Shown: positions 47,412-56,907 of the stretch, piece by piece | Layout: each line of letters opens with the position of its first letter | Position numbering within the stretch: position 1 is the first letter of the stretch | Assembly: GCA_008711295.1 (NCBI GenBank) | Contig: VUYV01000004.1 | Coordinates: 1,976,706 to 2,040,705 of the forward strand | From: Anarhynchus alexandrinus | Lineage: Eukaryota > Chordata > Aves > Charadriiformes > Charadriidae | Reading direction: 5' to 3' | DNA: 64,000 bases | Translations under genes and position numbers: made by a program | Notes under the pieces: model-generated | Databases searched by the model: none | What the model saw: the letters and a program-made list of their open reading frames with translations, nothing else | Told to the model about the DNA's origin: nothing

Positions 47412-48099
47412 TGTCATGGTTTGGGCCAAACTGGGCACAACAACAAATGCTCTCCCCAACCTCTCCTCAAAGGGAGGCAGGAGAGAGAGAGACTTATGAG
47501 TTTAGAAGGAACTAAGCTACTTTAATGAAATGTTAATAATAAAATAAAAAGAAAAAAATGAAATATATACAGAACCATATCAAGCTCCCAGGATGACAGT
47601 CACGTCACCGGCTGGCACTGGGGAGTCCCAGGCTGGACTCAGTGATGGATGAGAACTGGATTCTGGATCTGCATTCAGGATGGGGATCAAAGGCAGATGA
47701 ACAGACAGAGTCCTCGGATGTGGCCATTGAAGAAAGAGGCTGACCCTTTGATCCCTCAACTTTTACACTGAGCATGATGCAGATGGGATGGAATACCCTG
47801 TTGGTCAGTTTTGGGTCACCTGTCCTGTCTGCTCCTCCCTGCAGGTGGGACCCCTCTATGCTTTTCTGCTTCCAACCCTCCAATGGGGCAAGTAACAAAG
47901 TTCACTTTTTTAGCAATAAGTATAAGGAAGAGCCTCTGCACACCATGCCTGGGCATCAGCTATAAACACAGGTCTTATCACTCTGAGAGCAAACAGTGTC
48001 TGCACAATGTGCTGTTAATTTCGGTAGTTAGAAGAGTCCCAGCTAAAAAATAAAGTTACTGAACAGAAAATTGGTTCTGTTTTACCTCAAAACAGGACA
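47412..48099 (-). mobile_element. Endogenous retrovirus solo LTR
   Basis: Read on the minus strand, this 688-bp unit begins TGTCCTGTTTTGAGG and ends CCCAAACCATGACA, the TG...CA ends and terminal style of avian ERV LTRs. Midway on the same strand a GTAAAAG TATA-like box (about 47765) is followed by a GC-richer part and a T/A-rich stretch with ATTAAAG (about 47520). No gag, pol or env reading frame adjoins either side, so it appears to be a solo LTR left by recombination. The flanks (AAGAT / CTGAT) do not give a clean target-site duplication, which suggests age. Confidence 0.75.
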
Positions 48100-48754
48100 C
48101 TGATAAATTTCTCTTGACCTTGATGGAGACAAGAGCTCTTGGGTCATGTTCAAGAAGCCCAATTTTCATGAAGCCCCAGCTCAGCCTGATGAACGTTTTC
48201 CCTCTAGAAAGCAGAGTTTATCTCAGGCTGTTCCTAGAGCAGCCAGAGGAGGAGAGTCCTCATCTGCTTATAGCGCTGTTACACCTCCCGTGAACTCTGC
48301 CTGGGTCTGGGGCATCCTTCGTTGCCCAGGAAAAGGCGTTTTTTAAGAGCTCACCAACATGAGGAGTCGTTTCCTTCCTTCGCAGTGGATTTTAAACTGC
48401 TGGGATTTACCTGGTGCAGCTGATCCTGTGGGGACCTGGGAGAAGGGACCGGGACAGGCGCAGACCGGGGCGGTTCAGCAAGAGAGTGGCTACACCCAAA
48501 GAACTCGATGGTGATCAACTTCTCTGGCAGCGCGTTTATTTCCCTTTAAACCTGATGTACTTCTCTTCAGCTTCTATTGGCTGCAAAGAGGTTAAGGCTA
48601 AATTGAAATAAACTGTGTAAAGAAAAGGATGGGCATTTGTGCTAGTTTAACTAACTTGGTGTAAAAGGTGAGCCGGGTTTAAACTGGAGTGACTTCTGAG
48701 CCGCGCCGGGGGCTGAGGAGGTGGCCTTGAGCGTGCAAATGTGATACGCAACCG

Positions 48755-48860
48755 AGAATTTTAATTTGCCTAGTTCTCATGTATAATAAAATATGCTAGA
48801 TACATGACACTTCATGAATTAATGCAAAGGTATAAAGCACAAAGAGAGAGTCTCGTACAG
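48755..48860. promoter_or_regulatory. Candidate non-coding regulatory block
   Basis: This AT-rich island in GC-richer surroundings contains TTTTAATTTGC, a TATAATAAAATATG-like run and TCATGAATTAATGCAAAG. It has no ORF or repeat signature. It is inferred only from motif style. Confidence 0.2.
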
Positions 48861-49380
48861 GATTTGTTCTTACCGTGCAAATGCCAAGCAAGGCTTTAAA
48901 CGGACCTGGCTAGGTGGAATCATGGAGACTGTTTCACGCTTCACTTCAGGGTTTGTTCCCGTTTCCTGAACCATTTTACTATCAGAGGGGGTGTGTGTGT
49001 GTGCACGTGGGGAGGGAAATTAGGAAGGAAATGCCCAGACCAGCACAACCCCATATAAACCCCTGCATGCATATGTGAGCTTTTAGCATGTCGGGGTTGT
49101 TACTGAGTGACGAAATAGTTGGGAGGAAGCAGCGGGCGAGCTCAGCCCGTCAGCCCGCTGTCCTCTCTCCTCAGTACATGTGTTGGGGAAAGGCATTATT
49201 AAACTCCGCTGGTGCAAATTGGATTACTGGGGCTGTTGGGGTGAGGGGGAAAAGGGCCTGACTGCTTTTGTCCAGGCGCTTTGCCTAACAGGGAAAGCAC
49301 GCAGAGGGATTTCTCTTTAATTTTATGCAAGGGACAAAAAATACAGGTATTGCCAGGGTTGGTGTAATGAGAATAATCCA

Positions 49381-49408
49381 CACCTGTAACCCACAGGGGT
49401 TACAGGTG
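49381..49408. repeat. Perfect 12-bp hairpin with paired E-box/ZEB-type sites
   Basis: CACCTGTAACCC (49381-49392) and GGGTTACAGGTG (49397-49408) are exact reverse complements with a 4-nt loop, ACAG. Each arm carries CACCTG/CAGGTG, the E2-box bound by ZEB/SNAI and bHLH factors. Confidence 0.75.
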
Positions 49409-51299
49409 CTGCTGGGTGTCAGCCCTGTGGCTGTTGGGGTTCAGAGGTGAATTCCCCGCTGTGCTCCTGGGATGAGGGAGGATGCTCTGGGCATCACCAC
49501 GAGAGCTCAGATCATCCCCTCTCCGGGTGACTCTGCCAGTCGCTACATCTCTGTGCCACAGCTGTACACAGGGGCTGACGATATGTACGTCCTTCCTCCA
49601 CCTGATGTGGTCGGGTAATAGTGTCCGGGGGTCCCCGGCTGTCTCGCACTGCGTGTTTGTGCAGCGCTGGCCCCCTGGGCGTCCAGGTGTCGGCGTAAGG
49701 ACGAGGTGGCAAGTTCACAGGTGATGCAGCGGCAGCAAACCCTGCATCTCTGCAGAGGGGGGTGCGGGCGGCCGTGGCACTCTGCTCCCTGCATCCTCCT
49801 GGCCACAACTCTCTCCCGCCCGTGCTGACGTGGGACCGGACCCGGCTCCGGGCAGCGCGAGCCACGGGGAGGGCAGCCCTGGCCCTGGGGTGTCTGTGCC
49901 AGCAGTTTCAGGATGACAGATGAAAAGACACCTGCAGAAAAAAAAACCCGAAACAAGGCTGATGGTGAGGTGATGAAACATGGAGAGTGCCAAAGACAGC
50001 TACAAACCCACACTGATACCAGGATGTTATCACTCGCTCCCCTGGAGAAACCTGTAATTAGATTGAAACGATGACAGCTGGTTCTGATGGCATAAAAATA
50101 TTGATGCACGGCTGCAAGAACCGGGATTTTCTCCTAATGCAGCTGGAATTAAAACCGGGGAGGGGGGAATAAAGATTTTGATAACTCATAAAAACAAAAC
50201 TTTTTCCTGAATCAGTTGACTGTCCTAATCTTTGGAAAAATAAAGCAACTCTGTAAATGGGAAGAAGAAAGTTATCGCCACCGGGGCTCCGGGCTGGGGT
50301 TACAGTGGTTACAAATAGCATGTGTGCCCAGTGCCACGCCGTTTAATTTCTCCGGTGATGATTCTCCTCATCTCCCACGGTTTGGTCTATCCGGACCGCA
50401 CGTGCTTCCTTGTGCATTTATGGCTCTTGGCACCACGAGCTCCTGCCGAAAACCGGCACTTGCTTTCTGAGCACAAGTAGTACAGGAAACCTCTAGACAT
50501 CTAAGAGAAAAGGCTGAACGCATTTTCACCCTAGTCTAAGATTTTCTGCCTTTATTCCATGATGCAAAACCTCAGTTCCTGCCAAGCTCTATATGAAATA
50601 ATTGCTTTCATGTACAAACTGGCGGAAAAGAAGTTTTTAAGCTGTGCAGAGCCTGATGTGACAATTCTATTAGGTTTCGGTGGGTACCTGCTTGACCCTG
50701 TAAATCAAAACTCCGAAAGGTCACTCTCTGTGCCTTATCATGGTATTTAATTTTTCGTGCTTCAGAGGCAGGGGGTGAAAGGCAGCTGGAATGGGTTTAT
50801 TCAAATCTAAGGAGGAACTGAATGCGACGAAAATAACTCGTGTTTTTTAAAAAATGTCTCTCATCATGCGGGGAGCGTTGCTCTTTCTGTTCTTCCCCGC
50901 TTCTGCCTCCCTGGCTCCTGAACTGGAGAGGCAGGTTTGTGTACTGACACGCTAGAACAGCCTCTCAGGGTTTTGTGAACTCCTCTGTCTGTACCATGCG
51001 CTTGTTTTTTCCACTTTTAGCATTATAAACCCGTCCTTAATAGAGACTTTGATTCATATTGTAAAGATGGAGTTGAGAAGAGCTATAACGCAATACCCAA
51101 CTCTGAGCTGCGGCGCTGAGTCCTGCACAGAGGATCACTGCAAATGCTACGTAGGTGCGTTAAGGGCATTAATGTAATTAATACTTCAGAAAGCACCAGG
51201 TTGACATAATCTGGGGACAGATAGGATGCCAAGAGCTTCAGCTCCTGGGAAGAGGCATTGTGGTGAGAGAGAGCGGCATGATTTACTGACACCTCCTGT

Positions 51300-51640
51300 C
51301 CCCTCCCCAAAACCTCCTGAACATTCATTACGCCTTAAATATTCTCACACTGAGTTTTTCCAATGGTCTAATTATAAACTTCATTATAATTGTTCATTAG
51401 TTTTATTTTGTTCAATTAGCTTAACAAGTTGCCAAATGAAATACAAGACTGGCAATTAGCTTGATCTAATTGTAATGAGCCACTCAAATTGGGTCACCAA
51501 ATATGTTCGTTTATAGCACTTCCNCCCCCAAATTGGTGAACAATAACATAAATATTCAGAGCATCTCCTGATCAAAGTAGTGGAAATTTCCCACTCGTTT
51601 ATTAAAGCAGAAATAAAAATCAATCGTTTTGTTCTTGGTG
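51300..51640. promoter_or_regulatory. Candidate homeodomain-rich conserved non-coding element
   Basis: An AT-rich interval lies in GC-richer flanks with repeated TAAT cores: GTCTAATTATAAAC, CATTATAATTGTTCATTAG, TCAATTAGC, GCAATTAGC and TCTAATTGTAATGAG. There is no ORF. The density and spacing of TAATTA/CAATTAG cores resemble developmental enhancers. The single N at 51524 falls within it. Confidence 0.3.
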
Positions 51641-52170
51641 GTTCAGAAACGTGCAGCTCGGGCACCTGGCTTGCCCTGGTTTAACAAGACACCCTCCACT
51701 GCCGCACGGGACCGTCAGCCCCTGTCCGAGTCCTTGTCCTGCAGAATAAAACGTGCCACTGGAGCTGCCAGGAGGTCAGCCCTGGCCTAATGTCTGTTTA
51801 TCTCCTCCGAATTCCAGAGAAATCTTGTTTTAAGACACCTTGCAAAAATACTGGAGCAGCAAATCCTGCTGCGCCGCCTCTGCCACGCGGGGGAAGAGCT
51901 GCTGGTACGGGAGGAGCGGCGTTCCCTGCGGTGGGCTGACCTTCGGTTTTATTGTGCATCGACTGCGGAGGGAAGTGCCGCATCAGCTGAGCTCTTCTGC
52001 TCTTAGAATGACCTGCAGAGGCTTTGCCCACAGCCCCCCGGTAATGGTGGACCCATAGATGAGGCCAACGTGGCGGTAGCCCAGAGAGGCTCCTGGGGAA
52101 AACTCCTTGAAAAAAGGATTTAAAATTCCAGCTTCTGTGGGGTCTGCAGCGGCAACCCATGTTATACAAG

Positions 52171-52211
52171 CATAGACTGGTTTGGGGTGGCAGGGACCTT
52201 GCAAGATCATC
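52171..52211 (-). mobile_element. CR1 3'-terminal fragment, inverted
   Basis: CATAGACTGGTTTGGGGTGG, then CAGGGACCTT and AAGATCATC, form the reverse complement of a CR1 3' end and match the + strand terminus at 60796-60836 with few mismatches. It lies head-to-head with the next CR1. Confidence 0.75.
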
Positions 52212-52216
52212 TAATG

Positions 52217-52931
52217 GAGAATGGCTGGAGAGCAGCCCTGAGGAGAAGGACCTGAGGGTGCTGACTGACGAGAAGCTCAACATGAGAGAAGCTCAACATG
52301 AGCTGGCAATGCGCAATCGCAGCCCAGAAGGCCAACCGTATCCTGGGCTGCATCAGAAGTGTGACCAGCAGGGTGAGGGAGGGGATTCTGCCCCTCTATT
52401 CTGCTCTGGGGAGACCCCACCTGGAGTACTGCGTCCAGCTCTGGAGCCTCTAACACAGGAAAGACATGGACCTGTTGGAGCAGGTCTAGAGGAGGGCCAC
52501 AAAGATGATCGGAGGGCTGGAGCACCTCTGCTGTGAGGACAGGTTGAGAGAGCTGGAGTTGTTCAGTCTGGAGAAGAGAAGGGAGACCTTATAGCAGCCT
52601 TCCAGTACCTAAGGGGCTACAGGAGAGCTGGGGAGGGACTTTTCACAAGGGCATGAAGTGATAAGATGAGGGGGAATGGCTTTAAACTGGAAGAGGGCAG
52701 GTTTAGATTGAACATTAGGAAGAAATTTTTCACTGTGAGGGTGGTGAGGCACTGGCCCAGGTTGCCCAGAGAGGTTGTTGAGGCCCCATCCCTGGAGGTG
52801 TTCAAGGCCAGGTTGGACGGGGCTTTGAGCAACCTGGGCTGGTGGGAGGTGTCCCTGCCCATGGCAGAGGGGGTTGGAATGAGATGATCTTTGAGGTCCC
52901 TTCCAACCTAAACCATTCCATGATTCTGTGA
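52217..52931 (+). mobile_element. 5'-truncated CR1 LINE
   Basis: About 715 bp of the 3' part of CR1. It holds the end of the reverse-transcriptase ORF (for example [17 protein letters not shown], then [14 protein letters not shown]), a short 3' UTR (GATCTTTGAGGTCCCTTCCA) and an ending CCATTCCATGATTCTGTG. The ORF is broken in several frames. A 16-bp segment (AGAAGCTCAACATGAG) is duplicated in tandem at 52271-52302. It is a dead retrotransposon copy. Confidence 0.92.
52271..52302. repeat. 16-bp exact tandem duplication inside CR1
   Basis: AGAAGCTCAACATGAG occurs twice without a spacer. The unit is not a multiple of three, so it shifts the CR1 frame. Confidence 0.85.
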
Positions 52932-53308
52932 TCTAGATCCAACCTGGCCGGTGCCCCGAGGGATAACTACACCAGTGCCCTGATAGAAGCTCAAAGGTAA
53001 AACCGTGCTACTGCCGGAGGGGAAAGCCCATCGAGAGCTGAGCTGCCACCACTTGGGGAAGGGTGTTGGGGGCCTTTGGGCAGCCAAACACTTCAGTTTC
53101 GGCTGCTTCAGTAGCGGGAAGATTTTGGATGCGTTCAGCCCTGCACAGCAGCTGTGATTTTTGGATAATCCTGAGCTTCCTTTTTTGCCTGACTTCCCCT
53201 TTGCCACACAGCTCTCAGATCTGTTTCTGTTAAGTAGCTGCTTAGCAGAAGCTCTTGGCTCGTATGGTCCAGTGGATTTGCTGCAACATCTCCCAGAAGC
53301 TAATATGG

Positions 53309-53345
53309 GCAGGAGGAATTATTTGGTATGAATAATTCCTCCTGC
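53309..53345. repeat. Perfect 15-bp hairpin
   Basis: GCAGGAGGAATTATT (53309-53323) and AATAATTCCTCCTGC (53331-53345) are exact reverse complements around a 7-nt loop, TGGTATG. The arms do not extend into the flanks. No known repeat family is recognised. Confidence 0.8.
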
Positions 53346-54359
53346 ACGTCATGTGCGTCACATCTAAATTGCAGGGACGAGCAGCACAGTCGCGGCTCCT
53401 CAGCAAACTTAAGTGGCGGCATTATCAGGACTCAGCACTGGACTTTGATTTCTCTGGGATCTTGTCCTGCATCTGACCGATGAAAACACAATAAAATATT
53501 AAACCGGCCCAGAGACTACAACTACCTGTAGGTAATTCATAAAACACTGCTGCAACGGCAAGTGCAATGGGGCGATGAAGCTGTGTGCCAGCTCAAATCC
53601 ATGCCTCTTCCCTGCAAAATGTTGCCTACCAAAGCCATCCCTGATGGACGGATGAGCTTGGTGATCTACTAACGCAATCTCTTAAAATTTCAGCCAGGGA
53701 CCTTGTTCCACGCAGGAAGGGGGAGAGGAGTGACTCGTCCTGTCTGAAAGACAAATCCCCCACCGCAGACGGGGCACCCACAGTCGCTTTTTGCTCCGCA
53801 AACCCCCTTTGATGGCGTCTCTAATTAGTCGTGTTTGCCAGCCAGGACGCGGACGGTGTCAGCGCTCAGCTCACTGAGCGGGTTGAGATTAAAGATGCCA
53901 ACGGCGCAGAACGGGAGAGAATTCACACCTCTGCCTTTCACGCCACAGGCAGCTACAGCAGCTCTTCAAATATCATCCAAAGGCATTGTTCGGCTTAATG
54001 AACGCACCCGGAGTTAACGTCTGCATCTGGGGCTGCTGCAGAAATGGGCTTTTTACTTCAAGCGCATCCTGACGGTGTTTTTCACTCCACTGTCTATGCC
54101 CCAACCTGACCCCGCGCTGCAGCCGGGAGAGCCCGAGGGGCTTTGCTGGCGGGAGGGATGCAGGGTCACCGCTGTGCAATGGGATGTCCCCTGCCTGCAC
54201 GGTACGGGTGACACCGGGCACAAAGGAACAGGTCCTGGGGCTGGGACGTGTCTGGGTTTGTGCCTTTGGGCCTCCCCCTGGTACCTGCTGGGCTTTGACC
54301 ATCCAAACACCAGCAGGACCCGTCTGCCCGGTGCCAGGAGAGGGCCGCACTCGGACAAG

Positions 54360-54570
54360 TTGTGTTAAGAGCATCTCTGCTCCTAATTCACTTTGCTCAC
54401 TTTATATTAGTTTTATTCCTGCCGGGCTTAAATCAGGCAGGGACAGATGTAAACAGGCTTGTAGTAAGCTGCTAAAATTATAAAAGGGCTGCGTGACACA
54501 CGGCTGTGCATTTGATTCAAGTAGTTACGGTCATAATATCCATTAATTTTTGTAGTGCTCCTGGGGGCAG
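54360..54570. promoter_or_regulatory. Candidate non-coding regulatory block
   Basis: AT-rich DNA with CCTAATTCAC, TTTATATTAGTTTTATT, AAAATTATAAAAGG and TAATATCCATTAATTTTTG in otherwise GC-rich surroundings. It is not coding and not a recognisable repeat. Regulatory function is inferred only from motif content. Confidence 0.25.
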
Positions 54571-54800
54571 AAGTCTCTCCTTTTCATTAGAGAGACCTGA
54601 TTTTCCAAAGATCCCGGTGTTCAGCCTGCTTGGTACTGGTGCTGTGAAAAAATCCCTTTGTTTATAGAGCTGATGGCCTGGGGTGGGGATGTGGACCTGT
54701 CACTGGGGTCACCTCCTCTACCTTTTATTGAAGGCTCTGAAACGCTCCTGCTTGGCGATCCCAGAGCTGTGCTGCGAGGCGAAGGGTGGGCGGACTGGGG

Positions 54801-54836
54801 TTTTTTTTAAAAAAAAAAAAAAAAGAAAGAAAGAAA
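54801..54836. repeat. T8/A16 tract with short GAAA repeats
   Basis: Eight Ts followed directly by sixteen As and then three GAAA units form a simple-sequence tract. No LINE or processed-copy body is seen next to it, so it is not clearly a retroposed tail. Confidence 0.85.
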
Positions 54837-55405
54837 ATATATTCTAGGCAAAAATTTCTCAGTATAAATGTTGAAGCAAAGCAGCGTCACAGATGACAGG
54901 TCTTCAAAGGCGAAGCACGAGCCGCGCTCGGGGAGGGAGGAAACCAGGCGGATCCCCCTCCCTTGATTAGCGAGGCTTTCCAGGCGCCCGCTTGCTCCCG
55001 TTCTGTCTCCAGGCTGCCTTTGAAACAGCCCCTTTGACGGCTTCTGGCATTTCTTAGTTTAGCCGAGAATGAGCAAACATAAGAGAAGGTATCTGTAAGA
55101 GTGACAGGTCCTGTGTGTGTCTTTTATATGCATTTCTGGGGCACAAAGACTATTTTAATGAGCCGGCAGGCACGTAGCTCTCTGTGACTCCTGCTTTTAG
55201 CAACTCTTCGGTGACAGAGTTACCTGAGAACTTTCCCAGCTGTGACCTCCATGGAAAACACTCGATTTTTTGGGTTGGCTTTGTTTTCCGTGGAACACCA
55301 AGTCTTGAATGCTGAGGAACGCGGGAGCGTTGGCTCCTCCAAGCATGGCAGTGTCCCTCCTGTCCCCGTGCCCACAGTGCCTGCCCTGTGCCCGGCAGAG
55401 GGGTG

Positions 55406-55407
<2 letters not shown>

Positions 55408-55443
<36 letters not shown>
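55408..55443. repeat. (GT)18 microsatellite
   Basis: An uninterrupted GT dinucleotide run of 36 bases, probably length-polymorphic. It encodes the His-Thr run in the minus-strand readthrough ORF that extends from the neighbouring CR1. Confidence 0.97.
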
Positions 55444-55446
<3 letters not shown>

Positions 55447-55596
55447 CTGCTTTTAAGCATCACCACTTTGCTTTGCAGGGAAAACTCAAAGCAGAGGTGG
55501 GTGCCCAGGCTGAGCCCGGGTGAAGCCTGAATGGCACCAGCCCGAACATCTCTGCTCCGGTCCACGCTGCCTCTGTGGGTGTGGACAGACCCCAAA

Positions 55597-56222
55597 ATCA
55601 TAGAATCATAGAATGGTTTAGGTTGGAAGGGACCTTGAAGATCATTGAGTCCCAACCCCCCTGCCATAGGCAGGGACACCTCCCACCAGACCAGGCTGCC
55701 CAAGACCACATCCTGCCTGGCCTTGAACACCTCCAGGGATGGGGCCTCAACAACCTCTCTGGGCAACCTGTTCCAGTACCTTACCACCCTTAAAGTGAAA
55801 AACCTCTTCCTAATGTTTAATCTAAACCTGCCCTCTCCCAGTTTGAAGCCATTCCCCCTCGTCCTATCACTCCATGCCCTTGTAAAAAGTCCTTCCCCAG
55901 CTCTCCTATAGACCCCCTTTAGGTACTGGAAGGCCACAATAAGATCTCCCCGGAGTCTTCTCTTCTCCAGGCTGAACAGCCCCAACTCTCTCAGCCTGTC
56001 CTTGTAGGAGAGGTGCTCCAGCCCTCGGATCATCCTCGTGGATCTCCTCTGGACGCGCTCCAGCAGGTCCATGTCCTTCTTATGTTGGGGACTCCAGAGC
56101 TGGATGCAGCACTCCAGGTGGGGTCTCACGAGAGTGGAGCAGAGGGGCAGAATCCTCTCCCTCGCCCTGCCGGCCACACTTCTGATGCAGCCCAGGATAC
56201 GGTTGGCCTTCTGGGCTGCGAA
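55597..56222 (-). mobile_element. 5'-truncated CR1 LINE with open ORF2 C-terminus
   Basis: About 625 bp in minus orientation. The 3' end (lower coordinates) shows the ATCATAGAATCATAGAATGG octamer repeat and GGTTGGAAGGGACCTTGAAG. Inward, the minus strand encodes the C-terminal part of the CR1 reverse-transcriptase protein without a stop, including [30 protein letters not shown] and [16 protein letters not shown]. The remaining C-terminal region is open, so this copy is younger than 52217-52931, but it is truncated and cannot move. Beyond 55597 the open frame runs into unrelated DNA. Confidence 0.95.
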
Positions 56223-56499
56223 GATCAATGAAGATCTCCTCTGCGTAATGTTTCCCAGCAGCACGGCTCTGAGAGGGAGGGCTGAAACATCCCCGCGCCC
56301 TGGGGCTTGGTGGCTTTTGGGAGGGGGGTATAAGGTTTCTCAGAAAAGGCAGAATCGGGGCTTGTCTTTGCAACCCGGCCACGGTCCCACCTGATGGAGC
56401 AGCCACAGGCCCCGGGTTCACCACAGGTATGGGGCTGGATGTTTTAATCGGTTCAAAGGCATCAGAAAATGATGCAACCAAAACATGGTACAAGATCAT

Positions 56500-56700
56500 T
56501 TCTCTTTAGTTTGACAAAGCTAAGAGATAAAATCAGGTTCCTCTTAATTATGCAAATAAGAGCATCTACGTGGCACACAACTGATTTTCTTCATACACAA
56601 TTATTTCCTTAAAGAATGGTTTTTATGATTCGCTATTAGGAAAAATAAAGAAAGAGTAATCAAAGGATGCTTTATGATATGAATTTCCAAGAGGCTTCGG
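56500..56700. promoter_or_regulatory. Candidate regulatory block with POU octamer
   Basis: This AT-rich block contains TTAATTATGCAAATAAG, in which the canonical octamer ATGCAAAT is at 56550-56557 beside a TAATTA site. It also contains GACAAAG, ACACAATTATTTCC and ATGATTCGCTATTAGG. It has no ORF. The block ends about 60 bp before the CpG-dense segment. Confidence 0.3.
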
Positions 56701-56764
56701 GCTCCTGGTGTTTTCCTAAAGATATTAAGTAGGCTTGCGAGAAGTAGATCACAGGCTTAGGAAA

Positions 56765-56907
56765 GCGCGTACCGCCTGAAGAAGCGTATCGCAAATTGCT
56801 GCCAGCACACGCTGTGCCGCCGACTGCGCGCCCGACGAAGGGAGCCACGTCCAGCACCTGCGCGTCGAGCCGGCGTACGCAGCGGTTTGCGGTCGGGATA
56901 GCGATTG
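56765..56907. other. Compact CpG-dense segment of unknown origin
   Basis: About 143 bp contain 23 CpG dinucleotides, many in CGCG or CG-N-CG runs, at roughly 63% GC by eye. Neighbouring sequence is AT-rich and CpG-poor. Both strands are open in some frames, but no protein or RNA family is recognised, and no promoter or exon adjoins. It may be a miniature unmethylated island, a recent insertion of foreign-looking DNA or an assembly artefact. Confidence 0.6.

Larger units (their letters stand above)
48100..52170. other. Intergenic DNA between the LTR and a CR1 pair
   Basis: No supported gene. It contains a short TG repeat (about 48989-49003), a perfect 12-bp hairpin (49381-49408), AT-rich motif-dense blocks (48755-48860 and 51300-51640) and one ambiguous base (51524). 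The long minus-strand ORFs at about 49512-50109 overlap a GC-rich stretch and lack any family resemblance. Confidence 0.7.
52932..55596. other. Intergenic DNA between two CR1 copies
   Basis: No supported gene. Contents are a perfect 15-bp-arm hairpin (53309-53345), a motif-dense AT-rich block (54360-54570), a T8A16 tract with GAAA repeats (54801-54836) and a (GT)18 microsatellite (55408-55443). The ORFs at 53973-54483 are overlapping GC-rich shadows. Confidence 0.7.

Noticed and set aside
49512..50109. Overlapping minus-strand ORFs of 117-188 codons
   Set aside because: They lie in GC-rich DNA where stops are rare, overlap one another in different frames, and show no domain, splice signal or promoter.
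55197..55596. C-terminal extension of the 355-codon minus-strand ORF
   Set aside because: Only the part above 55597 is CR1. The rest is readthrough into unrelated sequence, including His-Thr repeats from the (GT)18 tract.
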